64,000 nt of DNA from Devosia subaequoris (GCF_014197055.1 NZ_JACIEW010000005.1:62001-126000), one strand, 5' to 3'. Shown: positions 34,472-43,389, counted from the first letter of the stretch. Translations and numbers: made by a program. Notes: generated by a model not told the origin, from the letters alone.

Positions 34472-35182
34472 CTACCAGGGCAGGGGCTGGCCGGTGTGGT
34501 CGAGCATGCAGCCATTGTCTGCGGCGCGCAGACTATCGATGACCCCGAGCAGGCGGGTGGCCGCGAATTGGGCGCCCACAGGTGCATGACCAGACGATGT
34601 GAAAGGCGCCGAAAGTGGTGTGGCGACTGTGCCCGGATGCAGGGTCACGCAGAAGGCGTCCGGACGCGTTCGCTGCAATTCGATAGCGGCGGTGTGCAGC
34701 AATTGATTGAGGGCTGACTTGGCGGCGCGGTAGCCGTACCAGCCGCCCAGGCGATTGTCGCCGATACTACCGACCTTGGCCGAGAGCGCGGCAAATACGG
34801 CTTTTCCTTCCCGCGGAAATAGCGGCAGGAAATGCTTGGCAACAAGGGCCGGGCCGGTGGCGTTGACCGCGAAGCTGCGGGCCAACCGGGCTGCATCGAG
34901 TTGGCGCCAGGATTTTTCCGGCTGCAGGTCGCCATCATGCAAGAGTCCGGTGGCGACGATGACGAGCCGGACCGGAATGTTGTGTTGATGAACGCAGTGA
35001 GCAACCTTGGCGATCGAGGCCTCGTCGGTCAGGTCAAGGCCATCGGCGCGGCGCGAAAAGCCCAACACAGCACCAAATTGATTGACGCCTGACAGGGCCT
35101 CGACAAGAGCCCTGCCAATGCCGCCGTTGGCACCATTCACCGCGGCAAGGCCACCCACCGGAAAAGACTTCAAGTCAGTCAT
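34472..35182 (-). CDS. Short-chain dehydrogenase/reductase, CsgA-like
   Basis: SDR of 236 aa. The cofactor loop reads NGANGGIGRALVEALS, a variant of TGxxxGIG. An early RRADGLDLTDEASI stretch replaces the usual second strand. The catalytic residues are Ser in AALSAKVGSIGDN and Tyr/Lys in GGWYGYRAAKSALNQLL. The compact architecture fits the CsgA/C-factor-like SDR group. The substrate is unknown. It is convergent with the ABC-F gene, 9 bp between stops. Confidence 0.82.
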   Translation of the reverse strand: MTDLKSFPVGGLAAVNGANGGIGRALVEALSGVNQFGAVLGFSRRADGLDLTDEASIAKVAHCVHQHNIPVRLVIVATGLLHDGDLQPEKSWRQLDAARLARSFAVNATGPALVAKHFLPLFPREGKAVFAALSAKVGSIGDNRLGGWYGYRAAKSALNQLLHTAAIELQRTRPDAFCVTLHPGTVATPLSAPFTSSGHAPVGAQFAATRLLGVIDSLRAADNGCMLDHTGQPLPW

Positions 35183-35304
35183 GACTGCGCCTCCTTGCCT
35201 GCACTACGCAAGCCGAGGGTGGGCAGTTCATTTGCCTGTCGGCATGGGGGAGGAGGGCCGAATGGCCTTCCAGCCCCTATCACGACTTCAGTACAGATGG
35301 TCCT

Positions 35305-36693
35305 CTAGTACAGCACGTCCGGCAGCCAGGTGATGAGCTGGGGGAAGGTGAAGAGCAGGGCGATGCCGATTAGTTGCAGTATTACGAAGGGCACGGCGCC
35401 GCGATAGATCGCGCCGGTCGATACTGCATTGGAAGCCACGCCGCGCAGGTAGAACAGCGCAAAGCCAAATGGCGGGGTGAGGAAGCTGGTTTGCAAGTTC
35501 ACCCCGACCATGACGCCGAGCCAGATCGGATCGACATCGAGCGCCAGCAGCACCGGGGCGGTGATCGGGATGACGATGAAGATGATCTCGAAGGTGTCGA
35601 GGATGAAGCCCAGCAGGAACATGATGAACATAACGATGATCATCGCGCCGATGGCGCCGCCCGGCATGGAGGAGAGGAATTCGTGCACCAGATTGTCGCC
35701 GCCCATCATGCGGAAGACGATGGAGAACACCGCGGCACCGAACAGGATGATGAAGACCATTGAGGTGATGGTGGCGGTGGAAATGACGGCCTGGCGCAGG
35801 ATGGAAAAATCGATGCGGCGGCGCAGCACAGCCAGCAGCATGGCGCCGACCGAGCCGACCGAAGCCGCTTCGGTTGGGGTGGCGATGCCGCCCAGGATGG
35901 AACCGAGAACGGCCACGATCAGCAGCAGCGGCGGCACCAGGGCCACGAAGACTTCGCGCATCAGCCCGGCCTTTTCGTCTTCCGGGACCGGGGTGGCGGG
36001 GCAGGATTTGGGGTCGGTGATGGCCTTGAAAATCATATAGCTGGCGTAGAGGCCGACCAGCAGCAGACCAGGCAGGATGGCACCGGCAAACAGCGCCCCG
36101 ACCGAGACCGGCTCGGGGGCGAAATTGCCCTTTTCCATCTGGACCTGGGAATTGATGCCGGCGAGCATGTCGCCCATGAAGATCAGGACGGTCGAGGGCG
36201 GAATGATCTGCCCCAAAGTGCCTGAAGCGCAGATGACGCCTGTGGCCAGTTTCGGATCATAGCCTGCGCGCAGCATGGCCGGCAGGGAAATCAGGCCCAT
36301 GGTGACGACGGTGGCGCCGACGACGCCGGTGGAGGCGGCCAGGAGTGCGCCGACCACGATCACCGACAGGCCGAGACCGCCACGCAGATTGCCGAAGAGC
36401 TTGCCCATGGTGAGCAACAATTGCTCGGCGATGCCGGAGCGCTCGAGCACGACGCCCATGAAAATAAAGAGCGGCACGGCGACCAGCACTTCATTGGTCA
36501 TCAACCCGATATAGCGGCCCGCCAGCGAGCCGTAGTTGGAGGGGTCGTAAACGCCCAGCCACCAGCCGATGAGACCGAAGATCAGCGCGGTGCCGGCCAG
36601 CGAAAAGGCCACCGGAAAGCCGAGCATGAGCACGCCGATAACGCCGAAGAACATGACGGCCGAGAGAATCTCGCCAAGCAGTACGGGATCCAT
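35305..36693 (-). CDS. dctM: TRAP transporter large permease (DctM/FcbT3 type)
   Basis: Membrane protein of 462 aa with about 12 hydrophobic segments. DctM landmarks are VPLFIFMGVVLERSGIAEQLL, STGVVGATVVTMGLISLPAMLRAGYDPKLATGVICASGTLGQIIPPST and ATPTEAASVGSVGAMLLA; the end GVNLQTSFLTPPFGFALFYLRG is typical of the C-terminal half. It uses a sodium gradient to import the ligand of its periplasmic partner. ATG 36693 shares one base with the stop of the small permease gene. The cognate binding protein is probably the one at 31564-32667. Confidence 0.92.
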   Translation of the reverse strand: MDPVLLGEILSAVMFFGVIGVLMLGFPVAFSLAGTALIFGLIGWWLGVYDPSNYGSLAGRYIGLMTNEVLVAVPLFIFMGVVLERSGIAEQLLLTMGKLFGNLRGGLGLSVIVVGALLAASTGVVGATVVTMGLISLPAMLRAGYDPKLATGVICASGTLGQIIPPSTVLIFMGDMLAGINSQVQMEKGNFAPEPVSVGALFAGAILPGLLLVGLYASYMIFKAITDPKSCPATPVPEDEKAGLMREVFVALVPPLLLIVAVLGSILGGIATPTEAASVGSVGAMLLAVLRRRIDFSILRQAVISTATITSMVFIILFGAAVFSIVFRMMGGDNLVHEFLSSMPGGAIGAMIIVMFIMFLLGFILDTFEIIFIVIPITAPVLLALDVDPIWLGVMVGVNLQTSFLTPPFGFALFYLRGVASNAVSTGAIYRGAVPFVILQLIGIALLFTFPQLITWLPDVLY

Positions 36694-37271
36694 CAGGCAA
36701 TCTCTCCGGCGGGGTGGTCGCTGTCGTCGGGGTTTTCGTAACGCAGATGGGGTGGCAGGAGATCTTCCTTGCCGGCCAGCACCAGAATGGCGCGGGCGGC
36801 CATGGCCAGGCCCTGCAGGCCGACCAGAACGGCAAAGAGCAGAATGAAGCTCTTGAGAATGAACAGACCGGGCATGCCGCCAATATTGGCCGAGCCTTCC
36901 ATAAAGCCCCAGGAGCGGGCGACGGCGGTAAATGTGTAGGTCCAGACCACGTAGACATAGGGCAGGAGGAAGATCAGTACGCCGATCAGGTCGGCAATGG
37001 CTTTGCGGCGGACCGAAGCGGGGCGGTAGAACACGTCGACCCGGACATGGTCGTTGCGCAGCAGGGCAAAGCCGGCCACGCCGGTGAACATGGCGCCACC
37101 GAGCCAGACATAGAGGTCCTGCATCCACAGGGTCGAGGTGCTGAACACATAGCGCTGCACAACCACGGTGAAGCACACCAGCACGCAGGCCAGGGCCAGC
37201 CAGGACAACACCTGCCCCACGAGCCAGTTGATGGCGCTGATCAACCGGACCAGCACGGCGAGCGCTTGCAT
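36693..37271 (-). CDS. dctQ: TRAP transporter small permease (DctQ/FcbT2 type)
   Basis: Membrane protein of 192 aa with four transmembrane helices: about 12-40, 48-68 (LYVWLGGAMFTGVAGFALL), 92-112 and 130-155. The sequence WMQDLYVWLGGAMFTGVAGFALLRNDHVRVDVFYRP is the conserved Q-subunit core. It is cotranscribed with and precedes dctM. A palindrome ATACCA-AAG-TGGTAT lies in the 192-bp region shared with the divergent PfkB kinase gene. Confidence 0.88.
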   Translation of the reverse strand: MQALAVLVRLISAINWLVGQVLSWLALACVLVCFTVVVQRYVFSTSTLWMQDLYVWLGGAMFTGVAGFALLRNDHVRVDVFYRPASVRRKAIADLIGVLIFLLPYVYVVWTYTFTAVARSWGFMEGSANIGGMPGLFILKSFILLFAVLVGLQGLAMAARAILVLAGKEDLLPPHLRYENPDDSDHPAGEIA

Positions 37272-37414
37272 TGGTGTGCGCCTCCCAGTTCCCCGAAGTC
37301 ACAACGGCGCTATTCCGCGCCTATTCCGGAACCGATTGAGCATTATCCGTTCGGTGGGTCAATGTGATTGTGGCGGAATTGCGGGAGTTTGCCGCATCTG
37401 GCTGGTGACATCTG

Positions 37415-37429
37415 ATACCAAAGTGGTAT
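37415..37429. promoter_or_regulatory. Candidate operator ATACCA-N3-TGGTAT between TRAP permease and PfkB kinase
   Basis: A perfect 6-bp inverted repeat with a 3-bp spacer lies 35 bp before the kinase ATG and about 145 bp before the dctQ ATG. The half-sites resemble TGGTAT-type sites of FadR-like GntR regulators. Confidence 0.45.
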
Positions 37430-37463
37430 GCAGCCGCTCGAAGCCTGTGCCTGGGAGGAATGC

Positions 37464-38408
37464 ATGTTCGTTGTCGGTGGCGAAAGCCTGATCGATCTGG
37501 TGCCGGTCTCGGCCGAGCCGGGCGCCGAGCGGGTGGCGCATGCGGGCGGGTCGCCGTTCAACTGTGCCATTGCCCTGTCCAAGCTGGGCAATCAGACCGG
37601 GTTTCTGTGCCCGATCAGCCAGGATGAGTTTGGCGATGTGCTGCTGGCGCCGCTGGCCGAGGCAGGGGTCTCGGTGCTGCTCGAAGAACGCGTCGCGGCG
37701 CCGACCACCAAAGCCATCGTCAGCTTCAATGCAAAGATGCAGGCAAGCTACGTGTTCGAACGCGGCGCCGATCGGGCCTTTACCCGAAATGGCCTCCTGG
37801 CGGGCCTGCCCGGACAGGTGGAGCTCTACCAGATCGGCGGGTTCTCTCCGATCCTGGAAGAGGACGCGGTGGTGTGGACCGATGTGGTCGATGCTGCAGC
37901 AGAGCGTGGCGCAACGATTTCCATCGACATCAATGTGCGCGACAAGCTGATAGAGGACGAGCCCGGCTTCCGGGCGCGGCTGGGCCGATTTCTCGACAAG
38001 GCGCATCTGGTCAAGCTGTCGGACGAGGATCACGCCTGGCTCGAACCGGGCAAAAGCGTTGAAGACCATGCGGCACAATTGCTGGCACGGCCCAATTGCG
38101 AATTGGTGGTGGTGACCATGGGCGAAGACGGCTCGCGCGCCTTTTCCCGCAAGGCCAGCGCATCGGCACCAATCCATAAGCCCGAAGTGTTCGGCGATAC
38201 GGTTGGTGCCGGAGATAGCCTGATGGCAGGCATCCTGACCTGGCTGGGGGAGGCGAAGACACTTAAGCCGGGTGGACTGGCCGCACTCGATGCCGCACAG
38301 CTGGAATCGATGCTGCGGTTCGGCGCTGTGGTCGCCGGCATTAATTGCGGCCGGATCGGCTGCCAGCCGCCCAGCCGGGCGGAAGTGGATAAGGTGCTTT
38401 CGGCCTGA
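37464..38408 (+). CDS. PfkB-family sugar kinase (fructokinase-like)
   Basis: Kinase of 314 aa. The N-terminal signature is HAGGSPFNCAIALSKLGNQTGFLCPISQDEFG and the C-terminal ATP/anion-hole motif is VFGDTVGAGDSLMAGIL, where the Asp in GAGD is the catalytic base. ATG 37464 is preceded by GGGAGGAA. Close annotations are usually fructokinase, but the PfkB family also includes 2-keto-3-deoxygluconate and ribose kinases. The divergent TRAP permease genes share a likely operator, which favours a sugar or sugar-acid substrate imported by that system. Confidence 0.85.
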   Translation: MFVVGGESLIDLVPVSAEPGAERVAHAGGSPFNCAIALSKLGNQTGFLCPISQDEFGDVLLAPLAEAGVSVLLEERVAAPTTKAIVSFNAKMQASYVFERGADRAFTRNGLLAGLPGQVELYQIGGFSPILEEDAVVWTDVVDAAAERGATISIDINVRDKLIEDEPGFRARLGRFLDKAHLVKLSDEDHAWLEPGKSVEDHAAQLLARPNCELVVVTMGEDGSRAFSRKASASAPIHKPEVFGDTVGAGDSLMAGILTWLGEAKTLKPGGLAALDAAQLESMLRFGAVVAGINCGRIGCQPPSRAEVDKVLSA

Positions 38409-38493
38409 TCACGGCTACGTCAACGCCGGATCGTAACCTAGTGTGCTCCGCTCTCGTATAGTCTCTCGAACAGACTGAAATGGGAGCGCGGGA

Positions 38494-39210
38494 TTGCTTG
38501 ATCTGGTTTTGGCCTTCGCGGCGGGTTTGCTGACGCTGATCAACCCCTGTGTTCTGCCCTTGTTGCCGCTGATCGGCGCCAGTGCGCTGGCGCGGCACCG
38601 GCTGGCCCCATTGGCGATGGCCGGTGGCATGGCCCTGAGCTTTACCCTGGCCGGACTGGGCGCCTTTGCCCTGACCCGGGCCCTTGGACTGCCGCAGGAC
38701 GTCATTGCCCTGGGGGCGGGCTGGGCCATGCTGGGTTTTGGCCTCGTTTTGCTGACCCCACCATTGCAAACCCAATTCTCGCGCCTAGCCGGCGCCACGG
38801 CCAGTGGTAGTACGCGTCTACTCGGTCAGTTCGAGGGACGCGGGCTGTGGGGTGAGGCGGCGGCCGGTGCTTTGCTGGGTCTGGCCTGGTCGCCCTGTAT
38901 CGGCCCGACGCTGGGTGGCGCCATCGGGCTGGCGGCGCAAGGCGAGAACTTGCTTTATGCCGGCCTGATCATGGCGTGTTTCGCGCTGGGCGCGGCCAGT
39001 ATCGTGCTGGCGCTGGCCTATGGCACGCGGGCGGCATTGTCCGGACGCCGGGCCCTGCTGATGCAGTTCGCGCCCCATGCCAAGACCGCGCTGGGTGTGG
39101 GGCTGGCGCTGGTGGGTCTGGCCATCATTTTCCGTATCGACCGCCTTCTGGAAGCCTGGGCGCTGGGCGTATTGCCGGTCTGGCTGGTTGACCTATCCGT
39201 AAGTATCTGA
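38494..39210 (+). CDS. CcdA/DsbD-type membrane thiol-disulfide transporter
   Basis: Membrane protein of 238 aa starting at TTG 38494 (GGGAG upstream), with six predicted helices. The two functional Cys are in LINPCVLPLLPLIGASA and LAWSPCIGPTLGGAIGLAA, the NPCxxP and SPCxGP pattern of CcdA. It carries electrons from cytoplasmic thioredoxin to periplasmic thiol proteins, here most likely the thioredoxin-like protein encoded 12 bp downstream. The dihaem cytochrome gene after that suggests a role in cytochrome maturation or redox repair. Confidence 0.88.
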   Translation: MLDLVLAFAAGLLTLINPCVLPLLPLIGASALARHRLAPLAMAGGMALSFTLAGLGAFALTRALGLPQDVIALGAGWAMLGFGLVLLTPPLQTQFSRLAGATASGSTRLLGQFEGRGLWGEAAAGALLGLAWSPCIGPTLGGAIGLAAQGENLLYAGLIMACFALGAASIVLALAYGTRAALSGRRALLMQFAPHAKTALGVGLALVGLAIIFRIDRLLEAWALGVLPVWLVDLSVSI

Positions 39211-39222
39211 GGAGACAAGTGC

Positions 39223-39633
39223 ATGATTACACGTCGACACCTATTGGCCGGCCTGGCAGGCATCAGCGTTCTAGGCCTAGTGGCGGGAGCCGCCGGAGCG
39301 CTGGAGTTCATCGACTACACCGGAACCGAACTCGAGGGGCTTGCCGATAGCGGCACGCCCTATCTCATCAATTTCCATGCAAGCTGGTGCCCGACCTGTG
39401 CGGCCCAGCAGCGCGTGCTGGACGCCTTGCAGGGTGAAAGCGCCGCCTATGCGGCCATCCCTATTCTGCGGGTCGACTGGGACAAATACGGCAATAGCGA
39501 ACTGGCGCGGAGCATGGCCATTCCGCGGCGCTCGACGCTGGTGCTGATGCAGGGCACCAGTGAACTGGGGCGACTGGTGGCCGAAACGCGCAAGGAGCGG
39601 ATTGCAGCACTTCTCGATCTCGCCAGCTCTTGA
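39223..39633 (+). CDS. Periplasmic thioredoxin-like protein
   Basis: Protein of 136 aa with a leader bearing paired Arg (MITRRHLLAGLAGISVLGLV, ending AGA), probably exported. The active site is NFHASWCPTCAAQQRVLDAL, a C-P-T-C motif, followed by the cis-Pro region MAIPRRSTLVLM. It resembles the periplasmic DsbD-gamma/TlpA-type reductants. The upstream CcdA homologue would keep it reduced. AGGAG precedes the ATG. Confidence 0.85.
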   Translation: MITRRHLLAGLAGISVLGLVAGAAGALEFIDYTGTELEGLADSGTPYLINFHASWCPTCAAQQRVLDALQGESAAYAAIPILRVDWDKYGNSELARSMAIPRRSTLVLMQGTSELGRLVAETRKERIAALLDLASS

Positions 39634-39702
39634 TCGGCAGATGATTGCACCCTGTTGCCGGTTCTGGTCTGATCTGGCCAACGAGCGGCAGCGGGGGCAG
39701 GC

Positions 39703-40578
39703 ATGAGAAAGCGTTGGTGGGCAGCAATCGCTGTGGCGGTGATCGGGGTCGGCACGGGAGTGTATCTGCTCAAGCCGGTCGCCGGACCGGCGCGGGAGCT
39801 GGATCTGGCCGGCGATGTGACGCGCGGCGATTATCTCATCCGGCTCGGCGGCTGCGTTGCCTGCCATACCGATGCTGAAAATGGGCGCGCCATGCTCTCT
39901 GGTGGAGCGGGTCTGGAGACGCCATTCGGTACGTTCGTTCCGCCCAATATTACCTCGGACCCGGTTGCCGGGATCGGCGCCTGGACCGTGGCCGAGTTCG
40001 CCGACGCCATGAGCAATGGCATGGGCCCCGAGGGTCATCTCTACCCGGCCTTTCCTTACGAAAACTACACGCTGATGAGCGACCAGGAGATCGTCGATCT
40101 CTATGCGGCGCTGATGGCTACCGAGCCTGTCAGCGAACCGGCGCCAGAGAGCGAGATACCCTTTCCGTTCAATATCAGGCTGGCCATGGCCGGATGGCAG
40201 AACCTGTTCTTTTCGCCAAGGCGCTTTGAGCCCGAAGAGGGGCAGTCCGAAACATATAATCGTGGCAAATACCTTGCCTTTGGTCCGGCCCATTGCGTGG
40301 CCTGTCATACGCCACGCAATGCCTTGGGCGCGCTGGAATGGGATCAGGCGCTGACCGGGTCGCCGGGCGGCACCGGTGGCCGGGCGCCGGACATCACTGC
40401 CGATGCGCTGATAGCGGAAGGTTATGTTGTTCCAACCCTGGTCCAGACGCTCAAGGACGGATTCACACCAGGCTTTGATGTGTTGGGCGGCCCGATGGGC
40501 GAGGTCATTACCGACTCGACCTCGCACTGGACCGACGAAGACCTGACGGCGTTGGCGACCTATCTGCTGGCGGAGTGA
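39703..40578 (+). CDS. Dihaem c-type cytochrome
   Basis: Exported protein of 291 aa with an N-terminal signal anchor (WWAAIAVAVIGVGTGVYLL). Two haem c motifs are visible, CVACH near residues 48-52 (RLGGCVACHTDAENG) and CVACH near 199-203 (GPAHCVACHTPRNALG). The layout resembles the cytochrome subunits of membrane alcohol/sugar dehydrogenases and other dihaem electron carriers. No dehydrogenase gene is adjacent. It lies 69 bp after the thioredoxin-like gene, consistent with a redox operon. Confidence 0.85.
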   Translation: MRKRWWAAIAVAVIGVGTGVYLLKPVAGPARELDLAGDVTRGDYLIRLGGCVACHTDAENGRAMLSGGAGLETPFGTFVPPNITSDPVAGIGAWTVAEFADAMSNGMGPEGHLYPAFPYENYTLMSDQEIVDLYAALMATEPVSEPAPESEIPFPFNIRLAMAGWQNLFFSPRRFEPEEGQSETYNRGKYLAFGPAHCVACHTPRNALGALEWDQALTGSPGGTGGRAPDITADALIAEGYVVPTLVQTLKDGFTPGFDVLGGPMGEVITDSTSHWTDEDLTALATYLLAE

Positions 40579-42165
40579 TCAGGCCCCGGCGCGGATGGCG
40601 AGAGCCTGGCTCAGGGTCATTTCGGTGTGGTGTTCCCAGTCCTGACTGGGTTCGGGAAAGTCGAGGCGGAAATGTCCGCCGCGGCTTTCGCTGCGCAGCA
40701 GGGCGGCGGCGGCGACGAGCGTGGCCGAAGTCGTCATGTTGAGAAAGGCGCTGGTGACCTGTTCGGCCGTCGCCTCGAGGTGGGCGATCTGCCGGAGGGC
40801 TGCCTTGAGCCCCGCTTCGTCACGTTCCACGCCCACCAGATCGCCCATGATGCGGCGCAATTCCTGCACCGCCACGGTGTTACGCAGCACCTCTTCGGCC
40901 TTGTTGCCCTCGGCCTCGTCCCATTCGATACCTTCAAACGGCGTCAACTTGCGTGTCGGCTCCAGGCCACCAATGTCTTCGGCGATGCGGGCGCCAAAGA
41001 CCACAGCCTCGAGCAGGGAATTTGATGCGAGGCGATTGGCGCCGTGCAGGCCGGTGCAACTGGCTTCGCCGCAGACCCAGAGGCCGGGCAGGGAAGAGCG
41101 GCCGCGCTCATCCACCTTCACGCCACCCATATGAAAATGGGCGGCCGGGGTGACCGGGATCATGCCATTGACGGGGTCGATGCCGGCGTCGTGGCAATAT
41201 TTCGAGACGGTGGGGAAGCGCGTGAGGATGTCTGCGCCGAGGGCTTCCCGGGTATCCAGGAAGACCCGGCGGCCTGACTGGATCTGGCGGAAATTGGCGC
41301 GGGCGACAATGTCGCGCGGGGCCAATTCGGCATCGGGATGGATGGCGGGCATGAAGCGCTCGCCCAGATCATTGACCAGAATGGCACCCTCGCCACGCAG
41401 CGCTTCGGTGGCGAGTGGCGCCGGATCGGCGCCGGTGGCAATTGCGGTGGGGTGGAACTGGACGAATTCGGGATCGGCGATGATGGCGCCGGCGCGGGCC
41501 GCCATGCCCATGGCGTGGCCACGCACGCCGGGGGGATTGGTGGTGACGGCGTATAGCCCGCCCAGACCGCCGGCGGCGAGGATGGTGGCGCGGGCGCGGA
41601 TGTAAATGGGTTCGGAATAGCGATCACCCAGGCGCCGACAATAAACGCCAATGATGCGGCCATTGTCGCGTGCGAGGCTGAGGGCCGTAATGCCCTCCAC
41701 GACGCGAATAGACGGGGTGCGCCTGACCTCGGCGATGATGGCCTGCATGATGGCCCAGCCGGCGCGGTCGCCTTCGACCTTGACGATGCGGTTGGCTGAG
41801 TGAGCGGCTTCGCGTCCGAGCTCGAAATTGCCGAAATCATCGCGGTCGAATGGTGTGCCCCAGCGGGCCAGATCCTCGATACGGGCCACGGCTTCCGCGG
41901 TGACCCCTTCGGCGGTGCCATGATCGACAATGCCGGCGCCGGCCATTTCGGTGTCCTGGGCATGAGCGCGGGGGCTGTCACCTTCTCCCATCGCCGCAGC
42001 AACGCCACCCTGGGCCCAGGCCGAGGACGCACCCATGCCCAGCGGTTTGGGGGAAAGCACGGTGACCGGACGCGGCGCCAGCTTGAGTGCGGTGAACAGA
42101 CCGGCAAGGCCGGCACCGACGATGAGGGCGCCATCGGCATCGAGCGTGTTGTCGAAAATGGTCAT
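40579..42165 (-). CDS. nadB: L-aspartate oxidase
   Basis: FAD enzyme of 528 aa that converts L-aspartate to iminoaspartate for NAD synthesis. Motifs are DGALIVGAGLAGLFTALKL for FAD, SSAWAQGGVAAAMGEGDS, HSANRIVKVEGDRAGWAIM, VQFHPTAIATGADPAPLATEALRGEGAILVND and CGEASCTGLHGANRLASNSLLEAVVFGARIAED. ATG 42165 has GGGGGAG upstream. nadA is encoded separately at 24337-25404. The stop abuts the convergent cytochrome stop with no gap. Confidence 0.94.
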   Translation of the reverse strand: MTIFDNTLDADGALIVGAGLAGLFTALKLAPRPVTVLSPKPLGMGASSAWAQGGVAAAMGEGDSPRAHAQDTEMAGAGIVDHGTAEGVTAEAVARIEDLARWGTPFDRDDFGNFELGREAAHSANRIVKVEGDRAGWAIMQAIIAEVRRTPSIRVVEGITALSLARDNGRIIGVYCRRLGDRYSEPIYIRARATILAAGGLGGLYAVTTNPPGVRGHAMGMAARAGAIIADPEFVQFHPTAIATGADPAPLATEALRGEGAILVNDLGERFMPAIHPDAELAPRDIVARANFRQIQSGRRVFLDTREALGADILTRFPTVSKYCHDAGIDPVNGMIPVTPAAHFHMGGVKVDERGRSSLPGLWVCGEASCTGLHGANRLASNSLLEAVVFGARIAEDIGGLEPTRKLTPFEGIEWDEAEGNKAEEVLRNTVAVQELRRIMGDLVGVERDEAGLKAALRQIAHLEATAEQVTSAFLNMTTSATLVAAAALLRSESRGGHFRLDFPEPSQDWEHHTEMTLSQALAIRAGA

Positions 42166-42412
42166 GGTCTCCCCCAGTTCCCGAATGAGGCCCATAGCCG
42201 TCCTGCGGTCCGGCCACAAGGTAAGCCTTGGCCCCGGTCGTACGCAGGTGCGAAAAAACTCTGCCAGTCTTCTATCGCCGCCTAGTGGCAGAAAGGCAGG
42301 TGGGGCCAGCAGGAGGCACTTTTCGAGGCGCCGGGCGCCTTGCGGGGGGCGTCAGGGTGAGCAAGGTGCGGACCCGCCTGACGGGCCCGCAGATTTTGCC
42401 CCTGTGTGTGTT

Positions 42413-42436
42413 GTCCCTCCCGCCAAAGGGAAGGGC
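42413..42436. repeat. Degenerate REP-like hairpin (CCCTCCC/GGGAAGGG type)
   Basis: TCCCTCCCGCCAAAGGGAAGGG forms an imperfect stem about 20 bp past the FAH gene stop. It is a weaker relative of the CCCTCCC-type hairpins at 26372, 26768, 47566 and 49214, and may also act as a terminator. Confidence 0.4.
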
Positions 42437-42448
42437 ACACAGCAGAAA

Positions 42449-43300
42449 TTAGGCGCTATAGGCCTTGACGTTCTGGGTCTGCTCGCCGAGGCCTTCGATG
42501 CCGAGGCGCATGACATTGCCCGGCTGAAGCCAGACCGGCTCGGGTTTGATGCCCATGCCTACGCCCGGCGGGGTGCCAGTGGTGATGATGTCACCCGGCT
42601 GTAGGCTCATGAACTGGGAGACATAGGAGACGACCTTGGCAACGCCAAAGATCATGGTCTTGGTGGAGCCGTCCTGATAGCGCTTGCCATCGACCTCGAG
42701 CCACATCTTGAGGTTCTGCGGATCGGCGACCTCGTCCTTGGTCACCAGCCATGGGCCGATGGGGCCGAAGGTGTCGGCGCCCTTGCCCTTGTCCCAGGTG
42801 CCGCCGCGCTCAGTCTGGAAGTGCCGTTCGGATACGTCGTTGCAGACGCAATAGCCGGCCACATGGTCCATGGCGTCGGCTTCTTCTACGTAGCGGGCTT
42901 CCTTGCCGATGACGATCGCCAGCTCGACTTCCCAATCGGGCTTGATGGCGTTTTTGGGGATGATGACATCGTCATTGGGACCGACAATGGCACTGGTGGC
43001 CTTCATGAAGATGATGGGCTCTTCGGGGATCGGCGCGCCGGTTTCGGCGGCGTGGTCGGCATAGTTCAGGCCGATGCAAATGAACTTGCCGACATTGGCC
43101 ACGCAGGGACCGATGCGCTCGTCGGCGGACAGCGTGGGCAGCGAGGCAATGTCGGTCCCGGCGATGATCTCCAGCCCCTCGGGCAGCAGGGTCGCCCCGC
43201 CAATGTCTGCCACGACGCCGGTGAGATCGCGGATCGAGCCGTCCTGGGCAAGAATGGCGGGCTTTTCAGCGCCCTTGGCACCGACACGAAGCAGTTTCAT
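42449..43300 (-). CDS. FAH-family hydrolase, likely 2,4-diketo-3-deoxy-L-fuconate hydrolase
   Basis: Enzyme of 283 aa of the fumarylacetoacetate hydrolase family. The catalytic and metal region is seen in CIGLNYADHAAETGAPIPEEPIIFMKATSAIVGPND, IKPDWEVELAIVIGKEARYV with metal-binding Glu residues, and VCNDVSERHFQTERGGTWDKGKGADTFGPIGPWLVT. FAH proteins with this RGGTWDKGK-type segment include hydrolases that split 2,4-diketo-3-deoxy-L-fuconate to pyruvate and L-lactate. The neighbours (FucU mutarotase, FCD GntR, UxaA-like dehydratase) favour that role. The palindrome CTAACATGTTAG lies 40 bp upstream. Confidence 0.82.
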   Translation of the reverse strand: MKLLRVGAKGAEKPAILAQDGSIRDLTGVVADIGGATLLPEGLEIIAGTDIASLPTLSADERIGPCVANVGKFICIGLNYADHAAETGAPIPEEPIIFMKATSAIVGPNDDVIIPKNAIKPDWEVELAIVIGKEARYVEEADAMDHVAGYCVCNDVSERHFQTERGGTWDKGKGADTFGPIGPWLVTKDEVADPQNLKMWLEVDGKRYQDGSTKTMIFGVAKVVSYVSQFMSLQPGDIITTGTPPGVGMGIKPEPVWLQPGNVMRLGIEGLGEQTQNVKAYSA

Positions 43301-43339
43301 GGTGAGGATCCTCCAAATGGGTTTGTCGGCGTCATAGAG

Positions 43340-43351
43340 CTAACATGTTAG
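43340..43351. promoter_or_regulatory. GntR-type operator CTAACATGTTAG upstream of the FAH hydrolase gene
   Basis: A perfect 12-bp palindrome ends 39 bp before the FAH ATG (43300), in the gap behind fucU. It gives the FAH gene its own regulated promoter within the cluster. The same 12-mer occurs at 28351 and 44596. Confidence 0.75.
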
Positions 43352-43389
43352 TCTGTCGAGGGCGGCTAGGGACAAAGCCGTTCGGCCGG

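Noticed and set aside
35305..37302. Apparent 665-aa fused TRAP protein
   Set aside because: The first 200 residues are out-of-frame reading of dctQ. The true DctM starts at ATG 36693, coupled to the dctQ stop.
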